Shown piece by piece: positions 1-9,232 of a DNA stretch of 64,000 nt. The stretch's first letter is position 1, and each line of letters opens with the position of its first letter. The position numbers and the translations under genes were made by a program. The stretch comes from CAYNWT01 sp964450955. GTDB taxonomy: Bacteria; Planctomycetota; Planctomycetia; Planctomycetales; Planctomycetaceae. A model generated the notes under the pieces. It was given only the letters and a program-made list of their open reading frames with translations, did no database searches and had not been told where the DNA came from. The DNA lies in the NCBI GenBank assembly GCA_964450955.1, contig CAYVFI010000011.1:62001-126000 (forward strand), read 5' to 3'.

Positions 1-891
1 CTCGTCGCGCCGACGGGATACTAGCCGCGCCAGAATCTTCGCCATGTCCCAATTGGCACCGAGCGTTGTCGCCAGTGTTTGCGACGACTCGGTACGCAGG
101 ATTCCACGAACCACGTTTCGAGGAAGCTCCAGAGCAAGATAGTGCACCAACTGCTGCAATCGCCGATCCGGGTTTTCCCGAAGCCTGTGAATCATACGAT
201 TTCTTAGCAGCAGGCGGGAACGACGGAGTTCCGCAGCTGGCGTCGACGTCACTGATCCACTGAAGTGGCCAACCTGAGCCGCGAGACAAGCTCCGACTTT
301 GTAGCCAGCGTTTCGGACCCTTCGGCAAAGGTCGTAGTCTTCGTAGTAGCTGCCGAATACTGGGTCGAACGGTCCAACCTCATGCAGGACGTCTGTCCGA
401 ATTATCATGGCTGCCGCAGTCACATTCCGCAGTTCCACGACGGAGGAGTGGGCCGAACCGATTGCCTGATTGCTCTCGCGAACACAGGCCAATAAATTAG
501 GATCCCACTCACTGAAGTCGTATGTCCGCAATCCGGGTGAGAGGATGCCGAGTCTAGGATCGTCGTCAAAACAACTAACGCAAGCATCAATCCAACCGGC
601 AGTGCTGACGGTGTCTTGATTAAGAAAGACAGTGAAGTCGGAATCGAATTGTGTTTGCCGGATACCAAAGTTGTTCGCTTCAGCGAAGCCGAGCGGAGAG
701 TCGGTTTTCAGGTGCTCGACTCCACGAAATATTGACAGGTCCAGACTTTCGAATGTGGGATTACTGTGGTTATCCACAAAGCACAGCTGAACCTGGGTTT
801 GGCTCGCCGTTGCTACCGAATTCAGACAAGTCGTCAGCCACCGTTCGCTGTTATATCCGACGACAAGGACCGTTGCACGTAACACACTCAC
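1..891 (-). CDS. Family 2 glycosyltransferase (3' end outside window)
   Basis: I read this by hand from a GTG at 891; the frame stays open to position 1, so the C-terminus is missing. The N-terminus is a GT-A nucleotide-sugar fold start (ATVLVVGYNSERW), followed by FVDNHSNP, LGFAEANNFGI and the DXD-like FLNQDT. Further on comes YYEDYDLCRRVRNAGY, the acceptor-side motif typical of WbbL-like rhamnosyltransferases in the GT2 family. It should add a sugar to a lipid-linked glycan at the cytoplasmic face of the membrane; donor and acceptor cannot be read from sequence. The GTG overlaps the TGA of the upstream SGNH gene (GTGA), which suggests translational coupling and makes it the last visible gene of the polysaccharide operon. 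Confidence 0.85.
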   Translation of the reverse strand, partial: MSVLRATVLVVGYNSERWLTTCLNSVATASQTQVQLCFVDNHSNPTFESLDLSIFRGVEHLKTDSPLGFAEANNFGIRQTQFDSDFTVFLNQDTVSTAGWIDACVSCFDDDPRLGILSPGLRTYDFSEWDPNLLACVRESNQAIGSAHSSVVELRNVTAAAMIIRTDVLHEVGPFDPVFGSYYEDYDLCRRVRNAGYKVGACLAAQVGHFSGSVTSTPAAELRRSRLLLRNRMIHRLRENPDRRLQQLVHYLALELPRNVVRGILRTESSQTLATTLGANWDMAKILARLVSRRRDE

Positions 892-1850
892 TCGCCTTGG
901 AAACCCTGGTTAAATCCTAGTAACCGTAATGCCTTGCCGATTCGAATTGATAGCAGTTGGGCGGACGGCTCGTCGAGGTGACTTGCATCGTAGCTCACCA
1001 GACCACTATCGCTTAGCTTCAGCCAGACTCCCCCAACTGCTTCAAACTCGGCAGCGAATGTAACCTCATCAAAACCACTCGCTCGATTCTCGATGTCAAC
1101 CATTTCAGGTGATGTGCAGGGGCGAAACGCTACGACCGAAATCTCGAGCTCCCTGCATTCTCTGCAGAAATGTAAGACGTTTCTAATAATCGATTCATCC
1201 ACGGTGTTGGAGTTGAAGATGGACTTATAGCGGCGAAGAGTGCTCTCAACCGTTTTTCTTGCGACGTTGCCGCGTGGCTTGGCCGCGAAGCCGTTTTCGC
1301 AGAAGCGAGTAACCTGGGAACCCTTTGCCACCCTAACGCCAGCCAGCTTATTCCTGGCTGAAGCGAAAGTGATCGGTGCAAATCGTTCTTTCAGCCGGGC
1401 TAGGGAGATCTCCCAATTCTCCAACGGTTTACCATAGTACTGCTGGTAGTCAAGAAAAGTGTTTCGCTTGACCGCGGACTGAGTCAGCGAGTGCGGGGTT
1501 ACCCCCAACACAATCACCCTATGGCCGCGGCGCATTAGAATACCCTTCAGGGAGCCTAGGTACTCGTTGCTGTAACCCGTGCTGGAGAAGCCAAAGTTGA
1601 CTACGGTCCCCAACTCACTGTGATGCGAAACCGCTTCTGGATCCACCCCCAGAAAAACTCGGGAATCGCCGCCAAAGACGACATCGGCAGTGCCAACCGA
1701 TGCCATTTTCGCTCGCCAGAAACTGTCTAGTGGAAGTCCTTCATATGGCGCAGGCGTTGAGGCCCAGTAGGCAAACAGACCGAGCCCGGCAAGCCACAAG
1801 GTAAGGACACACTTGTCAGTGAGGAAACTGAGCAAACGTTGAATAACCAC
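888..1850 (-). CDS. Membrane-anchored SGNH-like protein, AlgJ/AlgX type
   Basis: About 320 residues from a GTG. One N-terminal membrane segment (about residues 12-29) is followed by an exported domain with FGGDSRVFLG, the block I GDS nucleophile motif, and near the C-terminus YDASHLDEPS, which supplies the DxxH of block V. Proteins of this build work with MBOAT acyltransferases: the MBOAT passes an acyl group over the membrane and the SGNH protein places it on the polysaccharide. The MBOAT gene lies 10 bp upstream, which supports that role. Substrate and acyl group (probably acetyl) are inference. Confidence 0.72.
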   Translation of the reverse strand: MVIQRLLSFLTDKCVLTLWLAGLGLFAYWASTPAPYEGLPLDSFWRAKMASVGTADVVFGGDSRVFLGVDPEAVSHHSELGTVVNFGFSSTGYSNEYLGSLKGILMRRGHRVIVLGVTPHSLTQSAVKRNTFLDYQQYYGKPLENWEISLARLKERFAPITFASARNKLAGVRVAKGSQVTRFCENGFAAKPRGNVARKTVESTLRRYKSIFNSNTVDESIIRNVLHFCRECRELEISVVAFRPCTSPEMVDIENRASGFDEVTFAAEFEAVGGVWLKLSDSGLVSYDASHLDEPSAQLLSIRIGKALRLLGFNQGFQGE

Positions 1851-1860
1851 ATCCCCGAAA

Positions 1861-3275
1861 TCAAAATTGAAAGTAAACGAACTGCTGACCCGGTCCGCGA
1901 AAGATCACGCTCGCCACAATTAGACTGGCCACGAACACAGGTTCAAGAGACGCTATTCGCGGGAACGCAAGTTTCACTCGAGTGCGCGAGAGGAGAAAGC
2001 ACTCTAGAGCTAAGAGCAACACGAGTGGGGTCAGATCTTCAGCCCCCATGCGATCGCGAAGGTCGGTAAAGCCCCCGGCTGTGGCGGTGAACATTACGCA
2101 CAGGACCTCTGTCGCTTGCTGCATGTCGACAGATCGAAACGGTACCCACGCGATCGTAGTCAAAAGAAAAGTGGTCCCGATACCAATCGCGCGGCCACCA
2201 ATGGTCCGCGTTAGCATTTTGGGCCATGAGGTGAGACGTTCCAACGTCAAGTAGACTGCATGAAGCCCCCCCCCAAACAATGAAAGTCCACCCCGCTCCG
2301 TGCCAAATCCCCGACAGCAACATTGTGATCCACATGTTAACGTACCCGCGAACCGCCCCGTGCCGACTACCCCCAAGCGGAACGTACACGTAGTCGCGAA
2401 ACCAAGTTGAAAGCGAGATATGCCAGCGACTCCAAAAATCACGAAACCCAATTGCCGCATAAGGGTGATTAAAATTCTCTGGAAACTCATATCCCATTAG
2501 GCCTCCAAGGCCCCGGGCGATGTCGGTATAGCCGCTGAAATCGCAGTAGATCTGCGCGGCGAACATGATGGAAACTACCCACCAATAAGCCCATGCTCCC
2601 TGAAGCACTGGCGATTCGAACGCTTGATCTACCAGCGGTGCCAGGTTGTCGGCGATGACCATTTTCTTGAAGAACCCGATCGCGATCAGTCGTAAATTTG
2701 CCCAGCGAACAGCCGCAGACGGGGGGTGCCACAATTCCAGAGCAGGCAGGAGATCACACGCACGAACAATCGGACCGGCAACCAACTGCGGAAACAGCGC
2801 TAGATAGGCCATGAAGTGCAAGAAGTTACTAGTCGGCTTCAGCCTGCGCCTATATACGTCAATCGTGTAACTCATAGACTGAAACGTGAAGAAGCTGATC
2901 CCAACTGGGAGCAGGATTTTCAACGGCCTAAGCTGCGACGCACCTCCCATAAGCATCGACAGTTCATTTACCACATCAACGAAGAATCCGTGATACTTGC
3001 TTGAATGTGAACAGGATACCCAAGTTCCCGACCAAGGAAACGATGAGCCAACCTTTACCACCGGATGCTCGCCGCCCGATCGCCAAGGCTACGACAAAGT
3101 CGATCAATCCACTGATGATAATCAGTCCAAGGTACCGCCAATCCCACCAGCCATAGAAAAAGAATGAAGCGGCGACAAGAAAGCTCCAGCGAGTTGTTTT
3201 GTGCCGGCGCATCAATGGCCAGCACATAAAAAACACAGCGGCGAAGCTCAGGAATGGTAAGGAATTAAAAAGCAT
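1861..3275 (-). pseudogene. MBOAT family O-acyltransferase, two frameshifts
   Basis: Three overlapping frames together give one AlgI-like membrane-bound O-acyltransferase. The N-terminal part (3275 to about 3000) ends at LGILFTFK. The middle part continues KYHGFFVDVV and carries the family core PYAAIGFRDFWSRWHISLS, the YVYVPLGGSR loop and the catalytic-His region LLSGIWHGAGWTFIVWG. The C-terminal part resumes at GLHAVYLTLERL and runs to the stop at 1861. The first break is around 2998-3003, where one extra base in a CAAGCAAG context shifts the frame. The second is in nine consecutive C at 2266-2274, where eight would restore WGGLHAVYL. Because all domain parts are intact, sequencing or assembly error is as likely as real decay. 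Its partner is the adjacent SGNH gene. Confidence 0.75.
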
Positions 3276-3682
3276 GTTCTTCAGCTACATTGACGGAAGC
3301 TTGCCTTCAAGCGTTTGATGCACAGGTCAGTTGCGAGTTCCGACTCGAGCGTCCTTCGTGACAAGTGCGACCGACGCTGCACGTTGTGGCTGGCCGCTCC
3401 AAATGGCGAACGCTCAGGCCGCCATTATTTGTTGTTGTATTGTTCGATGGAGTGTTGCACTTCGAACAACCGACGTGCGATTGCCCTGGATCATGAGTTT
3501 CGTCATGCCGGGCATCTATGGTTGCAAGACGCGTTCAGTGCGATTGTTGCTGCGACAGCACGGTGGCATCAGAGTGCGTTTGAGCTCCGCACGCATGAAC
3601 CGCCCCTGAAATTCTATCAGCTTTAACCGTATATAAACTAATCTAACCCTTGCGGCAGCCTGCTTGGCGAACAAGAGCCGTG
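3276..3682. other. Non-coding gap between MBOAT and pyruvyltransferase genes
   Basis: About 400 bp that break an otherwise tightly packed operon. The short open frames here (for example on the plus strand around 3315-3626) have no recognisable motif and unlikely composition. No convincing promoter, terminator or RNA was found. It could hold a lost gene or a secondary promoter. Confidence 0.4.
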
Positions 3683-4576
3683 TCAGGCCGTCGATCCTCG
3701 CATTCGGTTGACAAACTCACGAAAGACAGTCTCGCAGTTCTGCTGGAGGCGCGAGACATGTTCGACACTAGACACGCATTCACGCTGTAGATTCGAAACC
3801 GACTCTGCCCCTGATAGGATGAGCGGAGCAGATTCCCTATCCAAGCTCGAGAAGTAATCTCGAAACTTATAGTCACCGATATCCCCTGCCGCCTGCAGTG
3901 CAATCCACCGGTTTGGTATCCCGTAGGCATCAGCGACGATCAAACCATGCAACGAACTGGATAGGATATTTTGACACTGGGCCACCTCCCGAAGGACACG
4001 ACGAACCGGCGACCTGACATCAATGATCTTCACGCCAGCCCCACCGTGGCGAGCTATCCGCGCAATTCGTGCATCCTCTCTGTCTGCATAGTGGGCGACT
4101 ATACCGAGGGAGTAGCGCTTTACTGATTGAGATGGTACCAAACGACTGGCAAGCAGGCCGGGATCGCCGAGCAGGACGTCCCCAACCCCTAAGCGGCTCC
4201 GAGTCAGCTCACCGCGCACCAACAGGATTGAAGCCGCTTCGTATCTCTTAACCGGTCCATCCTCAATGAAACCGCTACCAAGGATCGTGCCGGAAAATGT
4301 TGTCGGTACGGACTGCAGCAGGCTACCGACAGTGATAACTTTGGCAGCCGCTACAGGAGAGTAAACAGGAGTGCACCCAAAATGTCTGAGAAGCATAGGG
4401 CCGAGTACGTCACCAAAATTCGACCGCTTGCGCCACCAGTACGAATTTACGCAGGCTCGCCCACTCTTGATTGCCAGCCAGCCAGCGTAGTCCTCCAAGC
4501 GACACCTCCACCGATGTACTACCCGCTCACGCCGCGATCGCATGTTACCCCCTGAAGATTGATATTTCCGACTCAC
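3683..4576 (-). CDS. Polysaccharide pyruvyltransferase family protein
   Basis: 297 residues from a GTG that overlaps the TGA of the upstream gene (GTGA). Family features appear in order: WRKRSNFGDVLGPMLLRHF near residue 50, ITVGSLLQ and ILGSGFIEDG, LLVRGELTRSRLG, VLLGDPGLLASRL, and SSSLHGLIVADAYGIPNRWI near residue 215, followed by KFRDYF. This is the PS_pyruv_trans (CsaB-like) arrangement. Members transfer pyruvate from PEP as a ketal to a sugar, making the glycan more acidic, though some family members have other roles. The setting in a polysaccharide operon fits ketal decoration. Confidence 0.82.
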   Translation of the reverse strand: MSRKYQSSGGNMRSRRERVVHRWRCRLEDYAGWLAIKSGRACVNSYWWRKRSNFGDVLGPMLLRHFGCTPVYSPVAAAKVITVGSLLQSVPTTFSGTILGSGFIEDGPVKRYEAASILLVRGELTRSRLGVGDVLLGDPGLLASRLVPSQSVKRYSLGIVAHYADREDARIARIARHGGAGVKIIDVRSPVRRVLREVAQCQNILSSSLHGLIVADAYGIPNRWIALQAAGDIGDYKFRDYFSSLDRESAPLILSGAESVSNLQRECVSSVEHVSRLQQNCETVFREFVNRMRGSTA

Positions 4577-5559
4577 CAGTAGCAGCCACTCTCGACACGC
4601 TGTAGGCCTGCTGGGCGTTCCGAATCAGCAGGGCGGACCCAATGTTCGTTGGGTAGATCCGGATACCAGTCAACCCATCGCTCTCCAAAAATCCCGAACA
4701 GCAACTGTGTAACGCCACCCGCGTGAACCGCCTGCTTCCCTAAAGTCTTGACGTGGGCCGCAAGCGGGAGTCCGTACGCCCCGGCCCCGATGATTGCGAC
4801 TTCAAAGTCAGCTTTGTCGATCAGCGAACACATGGAGGCAAGAGCCTCAAACCAGCTCTCAAACGAGACCTTGCTGCCCGCGATTGACTGGACTGCCGGA
4901 ATCACCTGCAAGCTAGCGAACTTCGGCAGTGTGTCCGGGTTTTGGAACAGGAGGTCCCGCTTATCATACTGCTGCTTGATGGACTGTGCGAACGGGTGAA
5001 CCACAAGAACTTTTCTGCCTCGCAAGGCACTAGTCCACGGTTGCTCGAACAAGAATCCGTCCAGAGACCGGATATCAACAAGAGAAGCACTTGGGCAAAA
5101 CTGCTGGAACGCTGCTTCTTCCTCTTTCCAATGACCGTGTCGATACAGCGATATCCCGAGCGTGTCTATTGATTCACTGCTGCGAAGATAAATGGAAGAG
5201 AATTCGGGAATCAGCGATGAATCTTTTGGAAAAAAACCGGCATTAAGGTGCAAGCTTCCGAGACACTTTTGGTACGAGGCACGATCACTGGATGCACCAG
5301 CCAAAGCTGCGAGAAGCTCAAATACACCGTGCCGGGCGATTAGGACCGGTTGTAAAGTTTCAAGGCTAGATCGAATCAGATCGTTACCCGCACGAGGACA
5401 CTGCATCCGTTCAATGCGGCCATCGACGCGAAAACCGCCCACATACCGCATCCTCGCTCTAGCAGCGTGACTCGCCAGCTTATGACAAGCTGATCGGACC
5501 CTGCGCCGAACCCGCCTGGCCGAAGACACCAACCAGGCGTCATGTAGTGGCTGTTTCAT
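4573..5559 (-). CDS. GT-D-fold-like domain protein of glycan cluster
   Basis: The open frame extends up to 5769, but everything before about 5583 overlaps the upstream GT4 gene. I therefore prefer the ATG at 5559 (MKQPLHDAWLVSS), just after that gene's stop at 5564, with 5583 as the alternative. The first two thirds resemble no enzyme I can name. The C-terminal third (FEVAIIGAGAYGLPLAAHV, GKQAVHAGGVTQLLFGIFG) matches the conserved block of the GT-D glycosyltransferase-like domain seen in polysaccharide loci. It may be a glycosyltransferase; catalysis is unproven. Its stop overlaps the GTG of the pyruvyltransferase gene. Confidence 0.6.
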   Translation of the reverse strand: MKQPLHDAWLVSSARRVRRRVRSACHKLASHAARARMRYVGGFRVDGRIERMQCPRAGNDLIRSSLETLQPVLIARHGVFELLAALAGASSDRASYQKCLGSLHLNAGFFPKDSSLIPEFSSIYLRSSESIDTLGISLYRHGHWKEEEAAFQQFCPSASLVDIRSLDGFLFEQPWTSALRGRKVLVVHPFAQSIKQQYDKRDLLFQNPDTLPKFASLQVIPAVQSIAGSKVSFESWFEALASMCSLIDKADFEVAIIGAGAYGLPLAAHVKTLGKQAVHAGGVTQLLFGIFGERWVDWYPDLPNEHWVRPADSERPAGLQRVESGCYW

Positions 5560-5563
5560 CACC

Positions 5564-6733
5564 TTACGATCCGACACACGCATGGGATTGACTAAGTACA
5601 TCGTCCAGTATTTCGGAGATCGCCGCGCAATATCCCTCTTCTGTGAAAAGGGATCTAGCGCGAGTGGCCGCCGCCCTTCCGAGGGATACCCTAAGGCCTC
5701 GATCACGAACCAAACGGGTAATCGCAGCAGCCAATGCTGGTTCGTCCCCATAAGGGACCAGGATTCCACTGCCCCCCTTGATCATTTCTGGAATTCCACC
5801 GACCGCTGTCCCCACGACAGGGAGCCCAGAGGCCATGGCCTCCATCACCGTGCGCGGCAATGGGTCACAGGACGATGGCACGACTGCTAGGTCACATTCT
5901 CGTAGAAATCCAGGCATGTCGCTCACGCCCCCAAGAAACCTGACCCGGTCGCGTAGTGCGGGTACATTTGCCAATTTTTCTAATTCACTTCTGTAGACCG
6001 CATCACCAACGCCGGTGATACGCACCTCAAAACGCCCAACGCTTGGCGCGGCTTTGGCAAGCCCACGTAGCAAGAAGTCCTGCCCCTTCATACGCCGTAG
6101 CGTACCCGGAACACCGATAATGACATCGTGTTGCTGTTTATCCCGATTCGGACTGCAGTAGAACTCGGAACCAACACCATTGTAAACAACGCTTGCTTTG
6201 GCTCTCGTTGACCTGCCCAGTACGTTCTCCGCCGTCGCTTTCGATACACAAACCACGTGGCTAGACAGTCGCTTGATCAGCCACCCAACCCCGCGCTTCC
6301 CGACAAGCGGCAATCCCGACACGTCGCCCCCAAGATCCTGGAACATATCTCGAATATGCCAGACCACTGGGACTCGAGCCATTCGGGCTGCCACCGCGAC
6401 TTCAGGACCAACGATGGTATTGATGTAGACGATATCAGGGCGAACCTCGCGGACAAGCCGTCTAAAGTGGGCAGTCACGGGAAGGGCCCGGAGCAACCAC
6501 CGACTGCGACGGTGCACCCCTGATCGATGAAGCCAATGGCGGTGTGGCACGATAGAGGTCTGACATCCACCCCGCTCATATTCGTTGATGTAGTCACCTG
6601 AGTGACCAAAGGCAGCATGGACAGCCCACCCGGCAGAAACCAAGTGCTTGGCTAGAATCAGACCACTGCGAGGAGAGCCTGACTGTTGACTCTCCCACTG
6701 GGCGATAAGAATCCGGCGATTGACAGCGATTAT
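5564..6733 (-). CDS. Family 4 glycosyltransferase with non-standard start
   Basis: A GT-B enzyme of the GT4 family. The first canonical start is a TTG at 6643, but the frame is open upstream and encodes what looks like the missing first strand and glycine loop (RILIAQWESQQSGSPRSG, then LILAKHLVSAGW). That stretch contains no ATG, GTG or TTG before the in-frame stop at 6761-6763. An ATA at 6733-6731 overlaps the TAA of the preceding gene (ATAA), just where this operon elsewhere uses ATGA or GTGA, with AAAGGA a few bases upstream; I place the start there tentatively. Later motifs: VYNGVGSEFY, IGVPGTLRRMKGQDFLLRG, VRFLGGVSDMPGFLRECD, and PRTVMEAMASGLPVVGT with the donor-binding EX7E region. It should add a sugar to the lipid-linked repeat unit. 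Confidence 0.82.
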   Translation of the reverse strand: MIAVNRRILIAQWESQQSGSPRSGLILAKHLVSAGWAVHAAFGHSGDYINEYERGGCQTSIVPHRHWLHRSGVHRRSRWLLRALPVTAHFRRLVREVRPDIVYINTIVGPEVAVAARMARVPVVWHIRDMFQDLGGDVSGLPLVGKRGVGWLIKRLSSHVVCVSKATAENVLGRSTRAKASVVYNGVGSEFYCSPNRDKQQHDVIIGVPGTLRRMKGQDFLLRGLAKAAPSVGRFEVRITGVGDAVYRSELEKLANVPALRDRVRFLGGVSDMPGFLRECDLAVVPSSCDPLPRTVMEAMASGLPVVGTAVGGIPEMIKGGSGILVPYGDEPALAAAITRLVRDRGLRVSLGRAAATRARSLFTEEGYCAAISEILDDVLSQSHACVGS

Positions 6734-8292
6734 TTGCCGTCCTTTAACGTAAGCGTTGGGCTAAGTGAACTCATGTCTTCAATAAAGCCTGTCCCTTTGA
6801 GTGCATCACCAACAGCCAGAAAGAGATTTTCGACCAAGTCCGCGTCACTTACGCCGCTCAAACTACGCCCGCTATGATGGATGAATCCGCTGTAACACTG
6901 CGAAACAAGTTCCGCGAGAAATGCATCGACTTCTCTGTCCCAATCCCCACCGCTGACCTCCTTTAACCTGATTTCAGTAAGAGCTTTTGTCAGCTCCACG
7001 GAATTCCCGACAGAATAGACATTAGGACATCCGGCATACCACGCGGCGCCGAATATAAGCACTGGCTTGCGTTTGAGGACAGCCTCAAATCCGATAGTGC
7101 CGGTCACGGTGGCAACAGCTTGCGCCCCCATCATAACTTCAGCCCCCAGCACAGTGAGTGGTAGCAGTTGAACATTGGAAAGCTCAGCAATGCCCTTGTA
7201 GAACTCCACACTCCGGTGATGTTGTCCCGAGAGGACATGCCGGAACTGAGAAGAATGCTCCTTGACGCAAACGGTCCATTCTGGAGGTACGTTCGCCGCC
7301 AATAGACGAATCAGAAGCAATTGATCGTCGAAAACCCCACCCTCTGGATTTGTTGTACGCTCCGGCTGATAGTGCAGCGCCACCAGCACGTACGGCTTTC
7401 GCGGAACTGGCGAGGCGAGAGATTCATAAACACTTGAGAATCGCCTTAAGGCCCGCGCCTTTTCACTGAGAGGATAAAGGCAACTTTTGACGAAGTATCG
7501 AACACGCAAGTACCAACGCTGTGATCGTGACAGCTCTTGCAGTTTCGATCGAGCGGGTGGAGACACACCTTTCAGGACGCGCCGCTCCCTCGCCACCTGA
7601 ACACGCATATACTCTGGCACCGTTTCAGAAGCATTGGCGTTACGCAGTCGATCGATGTAGTCAACCACTCGCGGGTGATTCTCAAGAACCATTCGCGCGG
7701 CTGCACGATCAATGCCCTGAGGGTCAATCTGCCGTTTGCACGGGGTTCCCCCAATGCGATCCGTAATAAAGACCCGTCCTGGCAAGCCAGTCTGAGTAAA
7801 CAACAGGACCCTGACACCCAGAGACCGAGCCGCGATATATAGCAGATATGATGATAGTTTGTGTGGAGTTTCGGCGAAAAGAACAAGCCTTGCCCTTGAG
7901 TCCTCCAAGAACCACCGTTGGTAGGCGTACATTCCGTACAACCGATGGCGAACCTGCTGGTACGCAAACTTTCGCCACCAGGATCGAACTGACATTGATA
8001 CGATAGTATCCCAATGAGGCTCCAAATCAGCTACGACTCGATCGTGGAGTCCGTGATTCCGCGGGTCCGACAACAGTCGCCAACCACCCTCCCACAAGTC
8101 GCGTTGGGACGGGGCCGCGACACTCCCAAAGATACTGCGAACCGCCCGAATGTCCCCCGCACCCAGCCACATCTTCGGCTCAATCCCGTGAGCTTCCCGC
8201 AACCTCTTCGCGATTGGAATCCACGTCCCGAGTGGACTTGTAACGAAGACCGCTGGACAGGACGTCCTTGTTTTCTCTATCTGCATTAGCAT
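6730..8292 (-). CDS. Capsule polysaccharide synthesis (KpsC/S-like) protein
   Basis: 520 residues. The central and C-terminal part carries the Capsule_synth signature: YVLVALHYQPERTTNPEGG, WTVCVKEHSSQF, and AQAVATVTGTIGFEAVLKRK followed by PVLIFGAAWYAGCPNVYSV. Proteins of this family include the Kdo transferases KpsC/KpsS that start capsule on a lipid, and other GT-B-like nonulosonate or Kdo transferases. Because a CMP-nonulosonate pathway lies upstream in the same operon, this is a candidate CMP-sugar-dependent transferase, but that is inference. Two adjacent ATG codons (8292 and 8286) could both start it. A gap of about 50 bp separates it from the FkbM gene. Confidence 0.72.
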   Translation of the reverse strand: MLMQIEKTRTSCPAVFVTSPLGTWIPIAKRLREAHGIEPKMWLGAGDIRAVRSIFGSVAAPSQRDLWEGGWRLLSDPRNHGLHDRVVADLEPHWDTIVSMSVRSWWRKFAYQQVRHRLYGMYAYQRWFLEDSRARLVLFAETPHKLSSYLLYIAARSLGVRVLLFTQTGLPGRVFITDRIGGTPCKRQIDPQGIDRAAARMVLENHPRVVDYIDRLRNANASETVPEYMRVQVARERRVLKGVSPPARSKLQELSRSQRWYLRVRYFVKSCLYPLSEKARALRRFSSVYESLASPVPRKPYVLVALHYQPERTTNPEGGVFDDQLLLIRLLAANVPPEWTVCVKEHSSQFRHVLSGQHHRSVEFYKGIAELSNVQLLPLTVLGAEVMMGAQAVATVTGTIGFEAVLKRKPVLIFGAAWYAGCPNVYSVGNSVELTKALTEIRLKEVSGGDWDREVDAFLAELVSQCYSGFIHHSGRSLSGVSDADLVENLFLAVGDALKGTGFIEDMSSLSPTLTLKDGK

Positions 8293-8343
8293 TCCACTTC
8301 AGCTTGCCTTGGATATGACAAGAGTCCCGGGCCATACACTTCG

Positions 8344-9195
8344 TTAAGTTGTTGCCGCGTTCAACGGAAACCGCACCTCTGGCATATCCGCTCTGCTTGC
8401 AAACACATTAAGGCGATGATGTTTGCTGTTCATACACTCCCTCTTTACAAACGGCTTTGGGGATGGCATTTCAGGATGCACGTGCACGACAAAGCCCGCG
8501 TCGTCGAGAATTTGAAAGAACTCTCCAATTCTTTGAGGCTTGTTGACGAAAGCGTGGTACTCCACGAAGAGCCTATCAACTGACTCCAGGTGGCTTGCGC
8601 AGTCTGCCAGAACGTCGACCTCCGCCCCCTCAATGTCCAACTTGAGAAGATCAACCTTTTCGTGCAGTAAATTGCGTAAGCGAACGGCCTTCACGTCGAT
8701 CGTTGCCTGACCGCTTGTGCCCGACGAAAGTGAACTAAGGTGGCCGCTAACCCCACCAGACGCATTGAACTGTAAATATGTATCCTCCACCCATGCAGCC
8801 GCTTCAACAAACTCGACCCCACTAAGCCCGTGACAGTTGGCCCGCAACATTGAGAGAAGCCTTGGGTCTGGCTCAAGTGCGACGACGCAGGAATCAGGGT
8901 AAAGTGCCTTCCAATACAACACCGTAACCCCCACGTTTGCTCCGCAATCAATAATGCGAGGAGCTTCGTGTGCACAAGTAAATTCCAGTGCGCCACTTCC
9001 AAACACGCTGCGATACATGATGCCGAGTGCGCGGCCGTCGTCTGATGTAAGCTGTCTTCCGTCGAGCACGCAGTCGGCCGGCGTCCGTGCCGGCAAACTT
9101 ACCAAGCTCCTGATTACGCGACTGTCGCTCGATTCCGTCCAGAGTCTTCGGGCGAACTGCTTGGCAATGGGCGGCAGAAAGTCTTTTACACGCAT
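8344..9195 (-). CDS. FkbM family methyltransferase
   Basis: 283 residues with a class I SAM-dependent methyltransferase fold. Motif I is RIIDCGANVGVTVLYWKALY near residue 93, followed by the acidic VVALEPDPRLLSML, and later VDLLKLDIEGAEVDVLADC, which is diagnostic of the FkbM family. FkbM-like enzymes in glycan loci usually O-methylate sugars. The ATG at 9195 gives a normal-length N-terminus. It lies between the sulfotransferase and capsule-synthesis genes. Confidence 0.85.
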   Translation of the reverse strand: MRVKDFLPPIAKQFARRLWTESSDSRVIRSLVSLPARTPADCVLDGRQLTSDDGRALGIMYRSVFGSGALEFTCAHEAPRIIDCGANVGVTVLYWKALYPDSCVVALEPDPRLLSMLRANCHGLSGVEFVEAAAWVEDTYLQFNASGGVSGHLSSLSSGTSGQATIDVKAVRLRNLLHEKVDLLKLDIEGAEVDVLADCASHLESVDRLFVEYHAFVNKPQRIGEFFQILDDAGFVVHVHPEMPSPKPFVKRECMNSKHHRLNVFASRADMPEVRFPLNAATT

Positions 9196-9232
9196 TTATG
9201 TGCATCCAGCAAGAAGGTATAAAACGGTCACC

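Noticed and set aside
3315..3626. Two overlapping plus-strand open frames in the gap after MBOAT
   Set aside because: Opposite to the operon, with improbable composition and no similarity I recognise.
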